DNA of 64,000 bases from Pontibacter burrus (GCF_010686685.1 NZ_JAAGWD010000003.1:248001-312000), one strand, 5' to 3'; shown: positions 17,786 through 28,070, counted from the stretch's first letter. Program-made: numbers and translations. Notes: generated by a model not told the origin, from the sequence alone.

Positions 17786-18571
17786 ATGACTTATTTCTAC
17801 AAACACAGCTTTCCACTATTTGTCATTCTGCTGTTTTTATGCTCATGCGGAAGTTCAAGACATGCTATTTACTTTAATAATGTGAGTGATAAAGAGTACA
17901 TAGGCACTGCAAATAGCTTGGACCCAGTTATTCAGAAAAACGACTTGCTAAGCATCTCTATCAGTAGTTTAAATCCTGAAGCTTCTCTTGTGTTTAATAT
18001 GCCCAATCTTACGGCCACGCAGGCTCCTACAGTAGCAGGTAACGTTACACAAGCGTCTGGGTATTTAGTAGACCAGGATGGCAACATACAATTTCCTTTT
18101 TTAGGTAATGTAAAAGCCGCAGGCTTAACTAAAAAAGAATTTAAAAATTACATTACCACAGAACTAGTCCGTAGAAAGCTTCTATTAGATCCTATAGTTA
18201 ATGTTCGTTACCTCAATTATAAAGTCTCCGTTCTCGGCGAGGTAGCTCACCCTTCAGTCCTGACCATACCAAACGAAAAAGTGACTCTACTAGAAGCATT
18301 AGGTTTAGCTGGTGATATGACCATTTATGCTAAAAGAGATAATGTGATGCTCATCAGAGAAGAAGATGGTAAAAAAGTAATTAGAAGAATTGACCTAACA
18401 TCGGATGTACTTTTTACATCACCTTACTACTACCTTAGGTCAAACGACATTATTTATGTTGAACCTAATAAATCGAAGATAGAAAGCACAGGTAGAGTTA
18501 ATCAGTGGCTTCCTATCATTTTTAGTGGTCTTTCCTTTGGTGCCATCGTTTTAGATCGTTTAACAAGATAG
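17786..18571 (+). CDS. Polysaccharide export outer-membrane lipoprotein (Wza/GumB-like)
   Basis: A 261-residue protein with a lipoprotein signal (LFVILLFLCSCGSS). A poly_export domain follows (DPVIQKNDLLSISISS through VDQDGNIQFPFLGNVKAAG). Next is an SLBB-type domain (KVSVLGEVAHPSVLTIPNEKV) and a C-terminal hydrophobic stretch that may be the membrane-spanning helix of Wza-type channels. It should form the outer-membrane translocon with the copolymerase encoded 11 bases downstream. It is shorter than E. coli Wza, as usual in Bacteroidota. Confidence 0.92.
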   Translation: MTYFYKHSFPLFVILLFLCSCGSSRHAIYFNNVSDKEYIGTANSLDPVIQKNDLLSISISSLNPEASLVFNMPNLTATQAPTVAGNVTQASGYLVDQDGNIQFPFLGNVKAAGLTKKEFKNYITTELVRRKLLLDPIVNVRYLNYKVSVLGEVAHPSVLTIPNEKVTLLEALGLAGDMTIYAKRDNVMLIREEDGKKVIRRIDLTSDVLFTSPYYYLRSNDIIYVEPNKSKIESTGRVNQWLPIIFSGLSFGAIVLDRLTR

Positions 18572-18582
18572 GCGCAGAGTGT

Positions 18583-20898
18583 ATGGATTTAGATAGTTTA
18601 AATAAAGAAGAGAATTTATTTCATATAATCAGGTATAAGTTCTTTCCTTATTGGCCTGTATTTGTCATTCTTCTTTCTCTTTCATTAGCAGCAGGCTGGG
18701 CTTATCTTAAGTACACAGAACCATTATATGAAGCTACCGCATCTCTGATAATTAATGACGAAAATAAAGGTGTAGATGACCCTCGGATGACGGAGTCGAT
18801 AAACATGTTTGCTTCTAAAAAAATTGTAGAAAATGAAATAGAAGTCATCCATTCCAGAGCTCTAATGTCTAAAGTTGTAACAGAACTAAACTTGTATGCC
18901 CCTGTAATGGAGCAGAAAAAGTTTAAGTCGGTTTCAGCTTACATTTCTTCACCTATCGAAGTTAAACTAAAGTACCCCGATAAGCTTACACAAGACCTCG
19001 ATAATATACCAGCTTATTTTTTTACGTATGACTCCTTAAGAAAAGAAGTTACAGTCAACCAGAAGAAGTACCCTCTTAATGAATGGGTAAGAGCACCATT
19101 TGGTGAAGTAATGTTCCTGCCAAACTCAAATTATTTAAAAAGTTCTCGGGGGCCTCTATACTTCTATTTCATACATCCTCAGATTATAACTGATGTGTTG
19201 CTTAAGGAATTATATGTTACGCCTGTTAGTAAAGTTTCAACGGTTATCAATTTACACATCAAAGATCATGTACGTGAACGGGGCGAGGACATATTAAATC
19301 AGTTAATCCATTCTTATCATCAAATTGCCATTACAGACCGTAATCTTTTGGCTGCAAACACACTGACGTTTATTGAAGACAGAATAAAGTTTGTAGAAAA
19401 AGAGCTTGGTGCGTTGGAGAATCAGGTACAGAAGTATAAGTCTGCTGAAGGAATTGTTGACTTAAGTGAACAGGGTAAGGTCTTTTTGCAGAGTGTAAGC
19501 GATAATGACCAGAAGATAGCAGATATTAATGTACAGTTAGCAGTATTGGATAAGGTAGAAAGATATATTCTAAATAAAGAATCCAATACAGGCATTGTGC
19601 CAGCAACTTTAGGCGTTGAAGACCCCGTATTAACACAACTCCTGAAGAAGTTATATGATACTGAAATTGAATATCAGAGACTTAGTAAAACTACAGCTGA
19701 GAATAATCCACTACTAACATCTGTTTCCGGAGAGATTGAGAAAATTAGACCAAGCATTTTAGAGAACATCAGAAGCCAGCGTGAGAATCTAAAGGCAATG
19801 AACCTCAGGCTAAGCTCAGCAAAGGGGAAGTATAGTTCTGCACTCCAGACGATACCTAAACAGGAACAGGAACTTCTTGAGATTAGCCGGCAGCAGGCAA
19901 TTAAAAACAGCGTTTATAGTTTCCTGCTTCAAAAAAGAGAAGAAGCAGCTTTATCATATGCCCCAACTGAAGCGGACAGTAAGGTGGTCGATATGGCGGA
20001 GTCTTCTATATGGCCTGTTAGCCCCAGTCCATTAAAAGTCTATGTTGTGGCTCTGGCTCTGGCTGTTGCACTTGGATTTGCTTTTGTTACCGGCAAAGAG
20101 TTGTTCAATAATAAAATAATGTTCAGATCCGAAATTGAAGCTTACTCTAAAGCGCCTATAGTTGGTGAGTTGTCAAAAGTTAAACTCAGGAAAGACAAGA
20201 TTTTTGTAGCGCCATCTGATGTAATCGTAATAGAACAGTTCCGTCAACTCAGGACAACAATGGGTCTTTACGGGCGCAAATTCAGCAAGAAGAAAATATT
20301 GATCACATCCAGTATACCAGGAGAGGGTAAAAGTTTTGTCAGCACTAATTTGGCTTATAGTCTGGCTTCTTCTGGTAAAAAAGTAGCGCTAATTGATTTA
20401 GACTTAAGAAATCCAAATACTTCAGTGCAGTTCAATTATTATAGATTGCCAGGTGTAATTGAATACCTGAAAGACGAAATAGGCCTGGATGAGTTAATAC
20501 ATCCAACCAGTTTCAGAAATCTATATGTTTTGCCAGCTGGGAGAAGCTTAGGAGATAATACTGAGCTACTTCTTAATGGGCGCATTGAAAAGTTATTTAG
20601 TAGCCTTGAAAATACATTTGATTACATTCTGATGGATAGCTCTCCGGCAGATTTAGTGTCAGATGCCTTTCTGCTCTCTGAGTTTTCCGATATTACATTA
20701 CTTGTTCTTCGACATGCACACACGCCAAAAAATGTACTTCAGAGCTTTAATCAAAGTAATAAGAAGATATTAAAGAACATGGCAATAGTATTTAATGGAG
20801 TAGGTGTTAGAGGCTTTGTAAAAGGTTATGGTTTTGGCTACGGGTACGGCAATATAGATATTTACAAGGACAAATATTTTAAAGCAAATGCCACATAA
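18583..20898 (+). CDS. Polysaccharide copolymerase with BY-kinase domain (Wzc-like)
   Basis: The inner-membrane chain-length regulator and tyrosine autokinase. A first membrane helix (residues about 20-40) and the Wzz domain are followed by a long coiled-coil periplasmic part (about 250-460) and a second helix (about 480-500). The C-terminal BY-kinase has Walker A PGEGKS near 583, Walker A' VALIDLDLRNPN near 602 and Walker B YILMDSS near 681. The tail is tyrosine-rich (YGFGYGYGNIDIYKDKYF), the autophosphorylation cluster expected of this class. It works with the Wza-like lipoprotein upstream and the Wzx and Wzy proteins downstream. Confidence 0.93.
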   Translation: MDLDSLNKEENLFHIIRYKFFPYWPVFVILLSLSLAAGWAYLKYTEPLYEATASLIINDENKGVDDPRMTESINMFASKKIVENEIEVIHSRALMSKVVTELNLYAPVMEQKKFKSVSAYISSPIEVKLKYPDKLTQDLDNIPAYFFTYDSLRKEVTVNQKKYPLNEWVRAPFGEVMFLPNSNYLKSSRGPLYFYFIHPQIITDVLLKELYVTPVSKVSTVINLHIKDHVRERGEDILNQLIHSYHQIAITDRNLLAANTLTFIEDRIKFVEKELGALENQVQKYKSAEGIVDLSEQGKVFLQSVSDNDQKIADINVQLAVLDKVERYILNKESNTGIVPATLGVEDPVLTQLLKKLYDTEIEYQRLSKTTAENNPLLTSVSGEIEKIRPSILENIRSQRENLKAMNLRLSSAKGKYSSALQTIPKQEQELLEISRQQAIKNSVYSFLLQKREEAALSYAPTEADSKVVDMAESSIWPVSPSPLKVYVVALALAVALGFAFVTGKELFNNKIMFRSEIEAYSKAPIVGELSKVKLRKDKIFVAPSDVIVIEQFRQLRTTMGLYGRKFSKKKILITSSIPGEGKSFVSTNLAYSLASSGKKVALIDLDLRNPNTSVQFNYYRLPGVIEYLKDEIGLDELIHPTSFRNLYVLPAGRSLGDNTELLLNGRIEKLFSSLENTFDYILMDSSPADLVSDAFLLSEFSDITLLVLRHAHTPKNVLQSFNQSNKKILKNMAIVFNGVGVRGFVKGYGFGYGYGNIDIYKDKYFKANAT

Positions 20899-21001
20899 AA
20901 GAGATTATGATAAAGGATAAGTTGTATAAGAACACAATTTACTCTGGTTCAGTAAGCTTAGATAGCGTTAATACAACATTATTGCAAAGGGAGGAAGGCC
21001 T

Positions 21002-22354
21002 GTGGCATCTATTAACAGTGTTACATCAAATAGTTCTGTACGAAAGCTTACGGGTAATCTGGTTTCTTTACTACTCATTCAAGTAGCTAATTATGCGCTG
21101 CCATTGCTAAGCATCCCTTATTTTACCAGAATAGTAGGCCCCGAGCGATTTGGCGTGATAAACTTTGTAGGAGCTTTTGTAACGTATTGTGTCATACTCA
21201 TAAACTATGGATTTGATACTACGGCAACAAGGGACGTAATCTTGGTTAAAGATGATCAGAAAGCACTACATAGGCTCTGTTCAGAGGTGTTTTATAGCAA
21301 ATCAATTTTGTTTTGTGTAACTCTTCTCATTTTTGGGGCACTAGTCTGTTTTATACCGCAACTCAATTCAGAACTCACGCTTAGCCTCTATTCCTTTCTT
21401 ATTTGTCTGGCCTATGTCATCACTCCTGTTTGGCTGTTTCAAGGCTTTCAGGACAACTATATTTTAGCATTTTATAGTTTGGGTGCCAAAGTTGTTTTTA
21501 CAATTGCTGTGCTTACCCTGATCACAACTGAAAAAGATTATATCCTTTATGCCCTTCTTCTTAGCGGCTCACAAATTTTAATAGGTATTATTGCTCTAAT
21601 CAGAACGCATTATACTTACCAGATAAAATTAGTTAAGACCACATTTCACAACTTGCTGATCAGACTTAGAAGCAGTCAGAAGGTTTTCGTTTCATTATTC
21701 ATTATCAATCTCTATACTACAGCAAATATTATCATAATCGGTTTCTTTGAGAATGATAAAAGTGTAGGATTATTAGCTGCCGCTCTTAAAATAATGGCAT
21801 TGCTTCAGGCCTGTATAAGTGTTCCTTTTTCACAGGCACTTTTCCCATTTATCGGCCAAAGATTCAAATACTCAAAACAAGAGGGTTTAAAGTGGGTGCA
21901 ATACACATTTCCAGTTGTGCTGCTGGTTGGGGCAGTTTGCTGTGTGCTATGTAGCCTGCTAGCCCCACTGTTAATTAACTTGTTGTTTGGAAAAGAATTC
22001 ACAGGTTCTGTAGCTATGCTGCGTATTCTATCCTTTATACCTTTAGTTGTTATCTATAGTCAGTTTTTAGGATTACAAGTGATGATAAATTTACAGTTGG
22101 ACAATCTGTTTCAGAAAGTAATTTTATACGGAGCATTATGCGGTTTATTTATGAACATTCTGGGAGGCTATGTTTGGGGAGCCATAGGAATTTCAATTAC
22201 CTACCTGCTGACAGAAATTCTAATAGCACTTCTCTTTACTTACTTTCTAAATAAAGAGAAGATTACCTTGACAATGTTGTTTGCTAAGGCCAACAAGCAT
22301 TCTTTTTTTGAAGTTGTACAAAAATCAAAACAGGTTTTTTTTAAGCAGCTTTGA
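21002..22354 (+). CDS. Oligosaccharide flippase (Wzx-like)
   Basis: A 450-residue MATE/MOP-superfamily membrane protein with about twelve helices. Its N-terminus (NYALPLLSIPYFTRIVGPERFGVINFVGAF) is the polysaccharide-synthesis signature. It should flip the undecaprenyl-linked repeat unit across the inner membrane. The start is GTG at 21002, preceded by an unusually good GGGAGG-type ribosome site for this region. It sits between the copolymerase and the predicted polymerase. Confidence 0.9.
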   Translation: MASINSVTSNSSVRKLTGNLVSLLLIQVANYALPLLSIPYFTRIVGPERFGVINFVGAFVTYCVILINYGFDTTATRDVILVKDDQKALHRLCSEVFYSKSILFCVTLLIFGALVCFIPQLNSELTLSLYSFLICLAYVITPVWLFQGFQDNYILAFYSLGAKVVFTIAVLTLITTEKDYILYALLLSGSQILIGIIALIRTHYTYQIKLVKTTFHNLLIRLRSSQKVFVSLFIINLYTTANIIIIGFFENDKSVGLLAAALKIMALLQACISVPFSQALFPFIGQRFKYSKQEGLKWVQYTFPVVLLVGAVCCVLCSLLAPLLINLLFGKEFTGSVAMLRILSFIPLVVIYSQFLGLQVMINLQLDNLFQKVILYGALCGLFMNILGGYVWGAIGISITYLLTEILIALLFTYFLNKEKITLTMLFAKANKHSFFEVVQKSKQVFFKQL

Positions 22355-22386
22355 AAGTAAGTATGGTTTAATTATGCAATACAAAG

Positions 22387-23748
22387 ATGATCGGATTTGG
22401 TATTATGCTTCTTGCTGTTTACCTGTACTGGGAGTCTTCCAAAAGATACCTGTCAGTTTTTCTTGTTTTTTTTATTGTAACTGGTGGGTTTCAACTAGTA
22501 CCCACCGACCTAATGGTTCTGTCAACCATAGGGATAACAAAGACATATGATTGGGCGCTCGTTTACCTGATATTACTACTTGTTGTTGAGCCACGGATCA
22601 TTTTAAATTTAACAATCTGGAAAGACCGAAATGGCATTGCGTTATACAGTGGTGTCTTATTGTTTTTATTACTTTACAATCTGCTATTTGTAGGTGTAGA
22701 GGTCCAGGTGGCCATAAGGGTGTTTCGGAACTATATATTTTTTCTGTTACTGTTCCCTTTTGTAAATCTCCCAACACCTGATTTTATAAAGGTATTCCGC
22801 TTACTAACTTATTTTACCACTTTAGCCTCGTTTCTATTTTGCCTGCAGCCTTTATTAGGGCATGGCATACTTGCCGGTGCTCCCGAGTTACTACCAGATG
22901 AAGGAGGGGGGCTAATTAGGTTTTATAACCTTCCGTATTTTCTAGTGCCTGTTACGCTAGCTCTTTTGGTCGGAAAATCTAGTTTAAATTTAAGATATCA
23001 CTACCTTGTTTTAACAATTAACTTAGTTGCTATAGTTCTATCGCAGCATCGGAATTTGATTCTCTCAATACCCATTTGCTATTTCACTTTCCTGATCATA
23101 CAGAATAAACTGAACCTCATTAAAGTTACTGCCTCAAGCGTTGCCATTGTTGTGGCATTTTTTTGCATAAATTATTTTTTTGAAGGGAGGTTTTTTAAAG
23201 GGATTGTAAAGTTATCAGAGTCTTTTAATGAAGTGACTCCCACGATTATTCAGTATGCTAACTTATCAGACATTTCAACTACCGAATTCAGGCGACTACA
23301 TTTTATGGAAAGGCTTTACTATGTTCAGGCAGATGTACTTAAATCGCTTTTTGGTATCGGCTTCTTAACTGAAGATTCAGCGTTAACAAAACAGTTGTCA
23401 TTTAATATAGGTTTGCTTACTGAATATGGTGATATCATTCAAGTAGACACATCAGATATTACCTGGTCTTTATTACTTGTACATTTTGGATTAGTAGGTA
23501 TTGCAGCTTTTTTGTATTTCTATTGGTCCTGCCTTCGCATTTGTTATTCAAACAAAGATCAGGCACTCTTTATGCTAGGCGTCCTGTATATCACAAATCT
23601 TCTCTTTATTTCCTTCTTTGGGATAGATATAGTATCTGTCCACACGATAACATTACTTGCTTTCATTTTAGGGTTTTATTATAGTTTGAAATCCCATATA
23701 AACCAAAAATCACAGCCGGAGACACAAATACAGCAATACGCTTCTTAG
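22387..23748 (+). CDS. O-antigen/EPS polymerase (Wzy-like)
   Basis: A 453-residue protein with about eleven hydrophobic helices, and a longer hydrophilic loop around residues 265-350 containing several charged residues. Wzy proteins are recognised by topology rather than sequence. The place right after a Wzx flippase and the outer loop carrying an Arg (TTEFRRLHFMERLYYV) support the call. It would polymerise repeat units on the periplasmic face. Confidence 0.78.
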   Translation: MIGFGIMLLAVYLYWESSKRYLSVFLVFFIVTGGFQLVPTDLMVLSTIGITKTYDWALVYLILLLVVEPRIILNLTIWKDRNGIALYSGVLLFLLLYNLLFVGVEVQVAIRVFRNYIFFLLLFPFVNLPTPDFIKVFRLLTYFTTLASFLFCLQPLLGHGILAGAPELLPDEGGGLIRFYNLPYFLVPVTLALLVGKSSLNLRYHYLVLTINLVAIVLSQHRNLILSIPICYFTFLIIQNKLNLIKVTASSVAIVVAFFCINYFFEGRFFKGIVKLSESFNEVTPTIIQYANLSDISTTEFRRLHFMERLYYVQADVLKSLFGIGFLTEDSALTKQLSFNIGLLTEYGDIIQVDTSDITWSLLLVHFGLVGIAAFLYFYWSCLRICYSNKDQALFMLGVLYITNLLFISFFGIDIVSVHTITLLAFILGFYYSLKSHINQKSQPETQIQQYAS

Positions 23749-24001
23749 AACTGTCTTATAGTACTCAAAGATTTGGCAATTCATGTTTATAAAATGGCTT
23801 TGAATTACCATGCTGAGTTTAAATTTGGCAGCGATTAAGCTAAATTATTCATGATATTGTTAAACTTTTTGAGCTGGGCCTAGTACATATAATCATCATA
23901 AGAGCTCAAATACAAAAGCTTTATTGAACAGCCTCAAACTATATTCTTCTATATAAACCTGGGGGTAATTTGCATTGACCTTTACCTTTACTATTTACTG
24001 T

Positions 24002-25141
24002 ATGCTACCTTTAAATGTCATAGTAATTGGCCCAAGTATAACTAAGTCTAAGGGTGGTATGGCTACAGTTATACATAGCCAAATAAATCATAGAATTTTA
24101 TGTAAACCCATCCATTACAAACATATAGTATCTCATGTAGAGGGGGGAGGGATTACCAAAGTAATAATATTTCTCAGTGCTGTATTAAAACTACTTTTCG
24201 CAGAAAAGGTAGATTTAGTTCATATTCATGTCGCCTCAGATACTAGTATTTTTAGGAAAAGTGTATTTGTATTTATTAGTCGCTTACTAAAAAAACCGAT
24301 TGTTATACACATTCATGGAGCTGATTTCGATAGTTATTACAAAAATGCTAATCATCAGGTAAAGAGCTATATTAAATATACACTCTCTAAGTGTACAAAA
24401 GTATTGGTTCTTTCAAACTATTGGAGAACCTTCTTTAAGCATCAGTTCCCTGATATCGATGTTCAGGTGCTGTTCAATGGTGTAGATACCAGTAAGTTGC
24501 TCTCAGCCGAGTTAAACATATATAACCATGATAGTTTTCTGTTCTTAGGCAGACTGTGTAAACGAAAGGGTATATATGACCTCCTCGAAGCTATTGATAT
24601 TCTGGTGAACCAACAAAATCAGCGCGAACTGATGTTTTATCTCGCGGGAGACGGAGATTTAAAAGAAGTTCAGAATATAATCCAAAGATATCATCTCGAG
24701 GACAATGTTAGTTTGTTGGGCTGGCTTAATGAGGATCAGAAATTAAAGGTTTTCAGCAAAGTAAGCACAGTTTTGCTGCCATCATATTCTGAAGGATTGC
24801 CAATAGCTTTAATTGAAGCGATGGCAGTTGGAAAAGTTATCATAAGCAGTAATGTTGGTGGAATTACTGATCTGGTTGGCGAAGCAAACGGCTTTTTAAT
24901 TGAACCAGGTGATATAGTAGGCCTATGTAAGTGTATAAACCATCTGCGCATGGAGCCGCAGCTTATTGATCAGATTTCGATTAATAATAAGATCAAGATT
25001 AAGGAGCAATTTGACCTTTCTGTAATAGCCGAGCAACTACATAGCTTATATTACAAGATCGCTGGTAATAGAGAAAGGCATTCTAATTTGATTATTGAAG
25101 AAGAGCCTACTGAAGAGGAGAATTATGTAAACATGTTATAG
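24002..25141 (+). CDS. GT4 family glycosyltransferase
   Basis: A GT-B fold enzyme with the N-terminal nucleotide-fold start VIVIGPSITKSKGGMATVI, an acceptor-side IHIHGADFD and LVLSNYWRTFF. The C-terminal half has FLGRLCKRKGIYDLLEAID and the E-x7-E motif in SEGLPIALIEAMAVGK. I choose the ATG at 24002, nine codons after a TTG at 23975, because the hydrophobic first strand starts there; a GGGGG run lies before the TTG, so the longer form is possible. The gap of about 250 bases before it suggests a separate promoter. Confidence 0.85.
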   Translation: MLPLNVIVIGPSITKSKGGMATVIHSQINHRILCKPIHYKHIVSHVEGGGITKVIIFLSAVLKLLFAEKVDLVHIHVASDTSIFRKSVFVFISRLLKKPIVIHIHGADFDSYYKNANHQVKSYIKYTLSKCTKVLVLSNYWRTFFKHQFPDIDVQVLFNGVDTSKLLSAELNIYNHDSFLFLGRLCKRKGIYDLLEAIDILVNQQNQRELMFYLAGDGDLKEVQNIIQRYHLEDNVSLLGWLNEDQKLKVFSKVSTVLLPSYSEGLPIALIEAMAVGKVIISSNVGGITDLVGEANGFLIEPGDIVGLCKCINHLRMEPQLIDQISINNKIKIKEQFDLSVIAEQLHSLYYKIAGNRERHSNLIIEEEPTEEENYVNML

Positions 25142-25142
25142 T

Positions 25143-25586
25143 ATGAGAGTATTAGCTATAGCATCTGCTGGAGGGCATTGGGTACAACTGCTACGGTTGT
25201 TGCCAGCCTTCGAAGAAAACGAAATAGTTTTTGTTTCAACACATAAAAGTTTTTCACAGACTGTAAAGAACTGTCCTTTCTATGTGATTCCTGATGCAAA
25301 CCGATGGAATAAACTGAAGTTATTAAAGGTGTGCTTTTGTGTGTTGGGGCTACTTTATATCATTAAACCTGATGTTATAATTACAACTGGCGCTGCTCCC
25401 GGACTTATGGCAGTAATAGCAGGTAGACTACTTGGTGCTAAGACAATTTGGATAGATAGTATTGCGAATGTTGAGAAGCTTTCGCTTAGTGGCCGCATTG
25501 CTTTATTATTCGCTAATAGAACGTATACACAATGGCCTGACTTAGCGACTTCAAAAATAAAGTATAAAGGAAGTGTGATAGGATGA
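25143..25586 (+). CDS. Alg14/PssD-like subunit of a split glycosyltransferase
   Basis: A 147-residue protein with the Alg14-family start VLAIASAGGHWVQLLRL, a membrane-anchoring hydrophobic segment (LLKVCFCVLGLLYII) and TTGAAPGLMAVIAGRLLGAKTIWIDS. Alg14 and PssD are the acceptor-binding, membrane-anchoring half of a GT28-type transferase (MurG fold) cut into two proteins. The other half is the next gene, whose ATG overlaps this stop. The pair typically adds a GlcA, Glc or GlcNAc residue to a lipid-linked sugar. Confidence 0.9.
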   Translation: MRVLAIASAGGHWVQLLRLLPAFEENEIVFVSTHKSFSQTVKNCPFYVIPDANRWNKLKLLKVCFCVLGLLYIIKPDVIITTGAAPGLMAVIAGRLLGAKTIWIDSIANVEKLSLSGRIALLFANRTYTQWPDLATSKIKYKGSVIG

Positions 25587-26071
25587 TATTTTTAACAACA
25601 GGTACACAAGAGCCTTTTGATCGGCTGGTAAAAGCGATGGATGATTTATGTCCTATGTTAAAAGGAAAGAACATAGTGGCACAGGTAGCCAATTCCGCTT
25701 ATAAAGTGCGGCATATGGAAACATATAATTTTTTAGAACCGGAAGATTTTAACCGGTTATTTCAGGATGCAGAACTGATAGTGGGCCATGCTGGAATGGG
25801 TACTATCATATCAGCACTAATGAACGAAAAACCTTTGTTGATTATGCCCCGGTTATCTAGATACGGAGAACACAGAAATGATCATCAGCTGGCAACTGCA
25901 AAAGCATTTGACAGATTAAAATATGTACGCGTGGCATACGAAGTAAAAGATTTGAATCTACAGCTAGAGCACATGATTAAAGGTAATTTAAGAAGTATGC
26001 ACCAGCTAAAGAATTATGCATCAGATGAATTAATTAACTCAGTACGTCATTACATCCACTCACTTATTTGA
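25583..26071 (+). CDS. Alg13/PssE-like catalytic subunit of a split glycosyltransferase
   Basis: A 162-residue protein equal to the C-terminal, UDP-sugar-binding half of a GT28 enzyme. It starts MIFLTTGTQEPFDRLVKAMD, and the donor-binding loop reads ELIVGHAGMGTIISALMNEKPLLIMPR followed by GEHRNDHQLATA. It overlaps the Alg14-like gene by 4 bases, which suits an obligate one-to-one complex. The sugar specificity is not readable. Confidence 0.9.
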   Translation: MIFLTTGTQEPFDRLVKAMDDLCPMLKGKNIVAQVANSAYKVRHMETYNFLEPEDFNRLFQDAELIVGHAGMGTIISALMNEKPLLIMPRLSRYGEHRNDHQLATAKAFDRLKYVRVAYEVKDLNLQLEHMIKGNLRSMHQLKNYASDELINSVRHYIHSLI

Positions 26072-26177
26072 AGAAGCAGGTTTGCATTCAGAATTATGCT
26101 GCTATCATAACTCAACCAAACGAAGAAACTGACCCTTGTTCTTCCTCAAAAATGCTTAATCCTTAAAATTTTAGCTT

Positions 26178-28070
26178 ATGTGCGGCATTGCTGGAAGTAT
26201 AAACTGTGCGTTAGACAGTGCAGATTTAGAAATGATTAATCATAGGGGCCCTGACGCTAAGGGTATATCAAAAATTTATTGGTGCAATAATACTGTTGTT
26301 TTAGGGCATACGCGCCTTGCTATTGTAGAGCTTTCCGAAGCTGGTAATCAGCCAATGGTTTCAGAATGTGGTAGGTATTACCTGATTTTTAACGGAGAAA
26401 TTTATAACCATCTTGAGTTAAGGAAAAAATTAGGAGGTGTAACTTTTAAAGGAAATTCAGATACTGAAACTTTACTTTATTTCCTGATTAAGTATGGCAT
26501 TACTGGAGTTAGCGACTTTAATGGTATTTTCTCTTTTGCTTACCTAGACACAGTACTTGACAAGCTTTATCTAGTCAGAGATTATTTCGGAGTAAAACCA
26601 TTATACTATTATGCTACGACTCATCAGCTTATTTTTAGTTCTGAAATAAAAGTTATAGTTAGTAATGAATGCTATTCAAAATTGATTAGCCTGCCAGCTC
26701 TTAATACTTTTCTCACCTTTAGGTATAATCCTGCGCCGCAAACACTCTTTGACGGGATTAATAAGCTCGAAGCAGCTACTTATCTTGAGTACGACTGTTC
26801 GGGAGAAATAAATATTCATAATTATTGGCCTAAAAAGCAAGTTATTAACTATAACATAAACGAACGGGATGCGATTGCTGAATATAAATACCTGTTAGAA
26901 CAAGCAGTTAATCGCCAGTTGATGAGTGATGTACCACTGGGGTTATTGCTAAGTGGTGGTTTAGACTCCGCAGTTCTGGGTCATTTTATGAGCAAGCACT
27001 CTACTTATAAGGTAAAATCCTTTACAGTAGGATTTGAAGGGAAAGGGAACTATAATGAATTAGACGATGCACGTTCAACAGCTTCTATTATTCAATCCGA
27101 ACATTATGAAGTTGTGATGAATAAAGAGCAATATCTAAACTATTTTTATAGTTCGTTTTACCATACTGAAGAGCCAATTGCTGAACCTACCATTCCGGCA
27201 TTATTACTCGTTTCACAGTTAGCTTCACGGCATGTTAAGGTAGTTTTGAGTGGGCAAGGTGCGGATGAGCCCATGGCAGGTTATAAACGGTATAAAGGCG
27301 AAAAACTCATTTCCCAATATCATAAGTTACTATCATTAATTCCTTTAACATATCTGAGTAAAATTTTACCCAATAGCAGCACAATTGATAGGGGGATTTA
27401 CTCCTCTGGCTTTAAAAATGAAATAGACAGGTTTGTCGCTATTTATACTTTATTTACTCCCGATCTAAAGAAAAAACTATATCAGGATGATTTGCTTGAT
27501 ATGATTGGACAGGATCAGAAGTTGTTTTTTGCCAATCACTATGCCCATGCAGATCCTACCGGATCTTCTTTATCAAAACTTCTTTTTATAGATACACGGA
27601 GTATGTTACCTGATAATCTGTTGTTGTTTAATGATAAATTAACAATGGCTAATTCCATCGAGAACAGGGTGCCCTATTTGGATATAGACCTTGTAAACTT
27701 TATAGAGTCATTGCCCGAAAAATTTAAACTTAACGGCCACACAGGGAAATACATTCATCGCAAAGCAGCTCAAGACTTTTTACCCACTCAAATTATAAAT
27801 AGAAAAAAAAGAGGTTTTGAGACACCAGTTCATGAATGGCTGAGATCAGAACTATCTGCCACATTATTAGATATTATTAATAGTGAAAATTCTTTTAGCA
27901 GGACATATTTTAATAGGGGTTTTATTTCAAAAATGGTGGAGCAGCACCGAAATAATAAAAAAGACTACCATAAACATCTTTTTATTCTTTTGTCTCTGGA
28001 GCTATGGTATAAAAACTTTTACCTGACCTATAACAGAGATTATAGTTATACTTCTCTTAATGTATCTTAA
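26178..28070 (+). CDS. asnB: Asparagine synthase-type glutamine amidotransferase
   Basis: A class II glutamine amidotransferase with catalytic Cys2 (MCGIAGS) and the N-terminal Ntn domain (NHRGPDA, FNGEIYNH, SDTETLL). The C-terminal synthetase domain has the ATP PP-loop SGGLDSAVLGH, and LSGQGADEPMAGYKRY. At 630 residues it is the usual length of AsnB-type enzymes. In polysaccharide clusters such enzymes (WbpS- or WbmE-like) often amidate the carboxyl group of uronic acids; placed among glycosyltransferases, that is the likely role here. True asparagine synthesis is not excluded. Confidence 0.85.
   Translation: MCGIAGSINCALDSADLEMINHRGPDAKGISKIYWCNNTVVLGHTRLAIVELSEAGNQPMVSECGRYYLIFNGEIYNHLELRKKLGGVTFKGNSDTETLLYFLIKYGITGVSDFNGIFSFAYLDTVLDKLYLVRDYFGVKPLYYYATTHQLIFSSEIKVIVSNECYSKLISLPALNTFLTFRYNPAPQTLFDGINKLEAATYLEYDCSGEINIHNYWPKKQVINYNINERDAIAEYKYLLEQAVNRQLMSDVPLGLLLSGGLDSAVLGHFMSKHSTYKVKSFTVGFEGKGNYNELDDARSTASIIQSEHYEVVMNKEQYLNYFYSSFYHTEEPIAEPTIPALLLVSQLASRHVKVVLSGQGADEPMAGYKRYKGEKLISQYHKLLSLIPLTYLSKILPNSSTIDRGIYSSGFKNEIDRFVAIYTLFTPDLKKKLYQDDLLDMIGQDQKLFFANHYAHADPTGSSLSKLLFIDTRSMLPDNLLLFNDKLTMANSIENRVPYLDIDLVNFIESLPEKFKLNGHTGKYIHRKAAQDFLPTQIINRKKRGFETPVHEWLRSELSATLLDIINSENSFSRTYFNRGFISKMVEQHRNNKKDYHKHLFILLSLELWYKNFYLTYNRDYSYTSLNVS

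Noticed and set aside
20907-21083. Short frame starting ATGATAAAGG between the copolymerase and flippase genes
   Set aside because: It overlaps the flippase gene start, has no hydrophobic or domain pattern, and is better explained as leader sequence with the good ribosome site.
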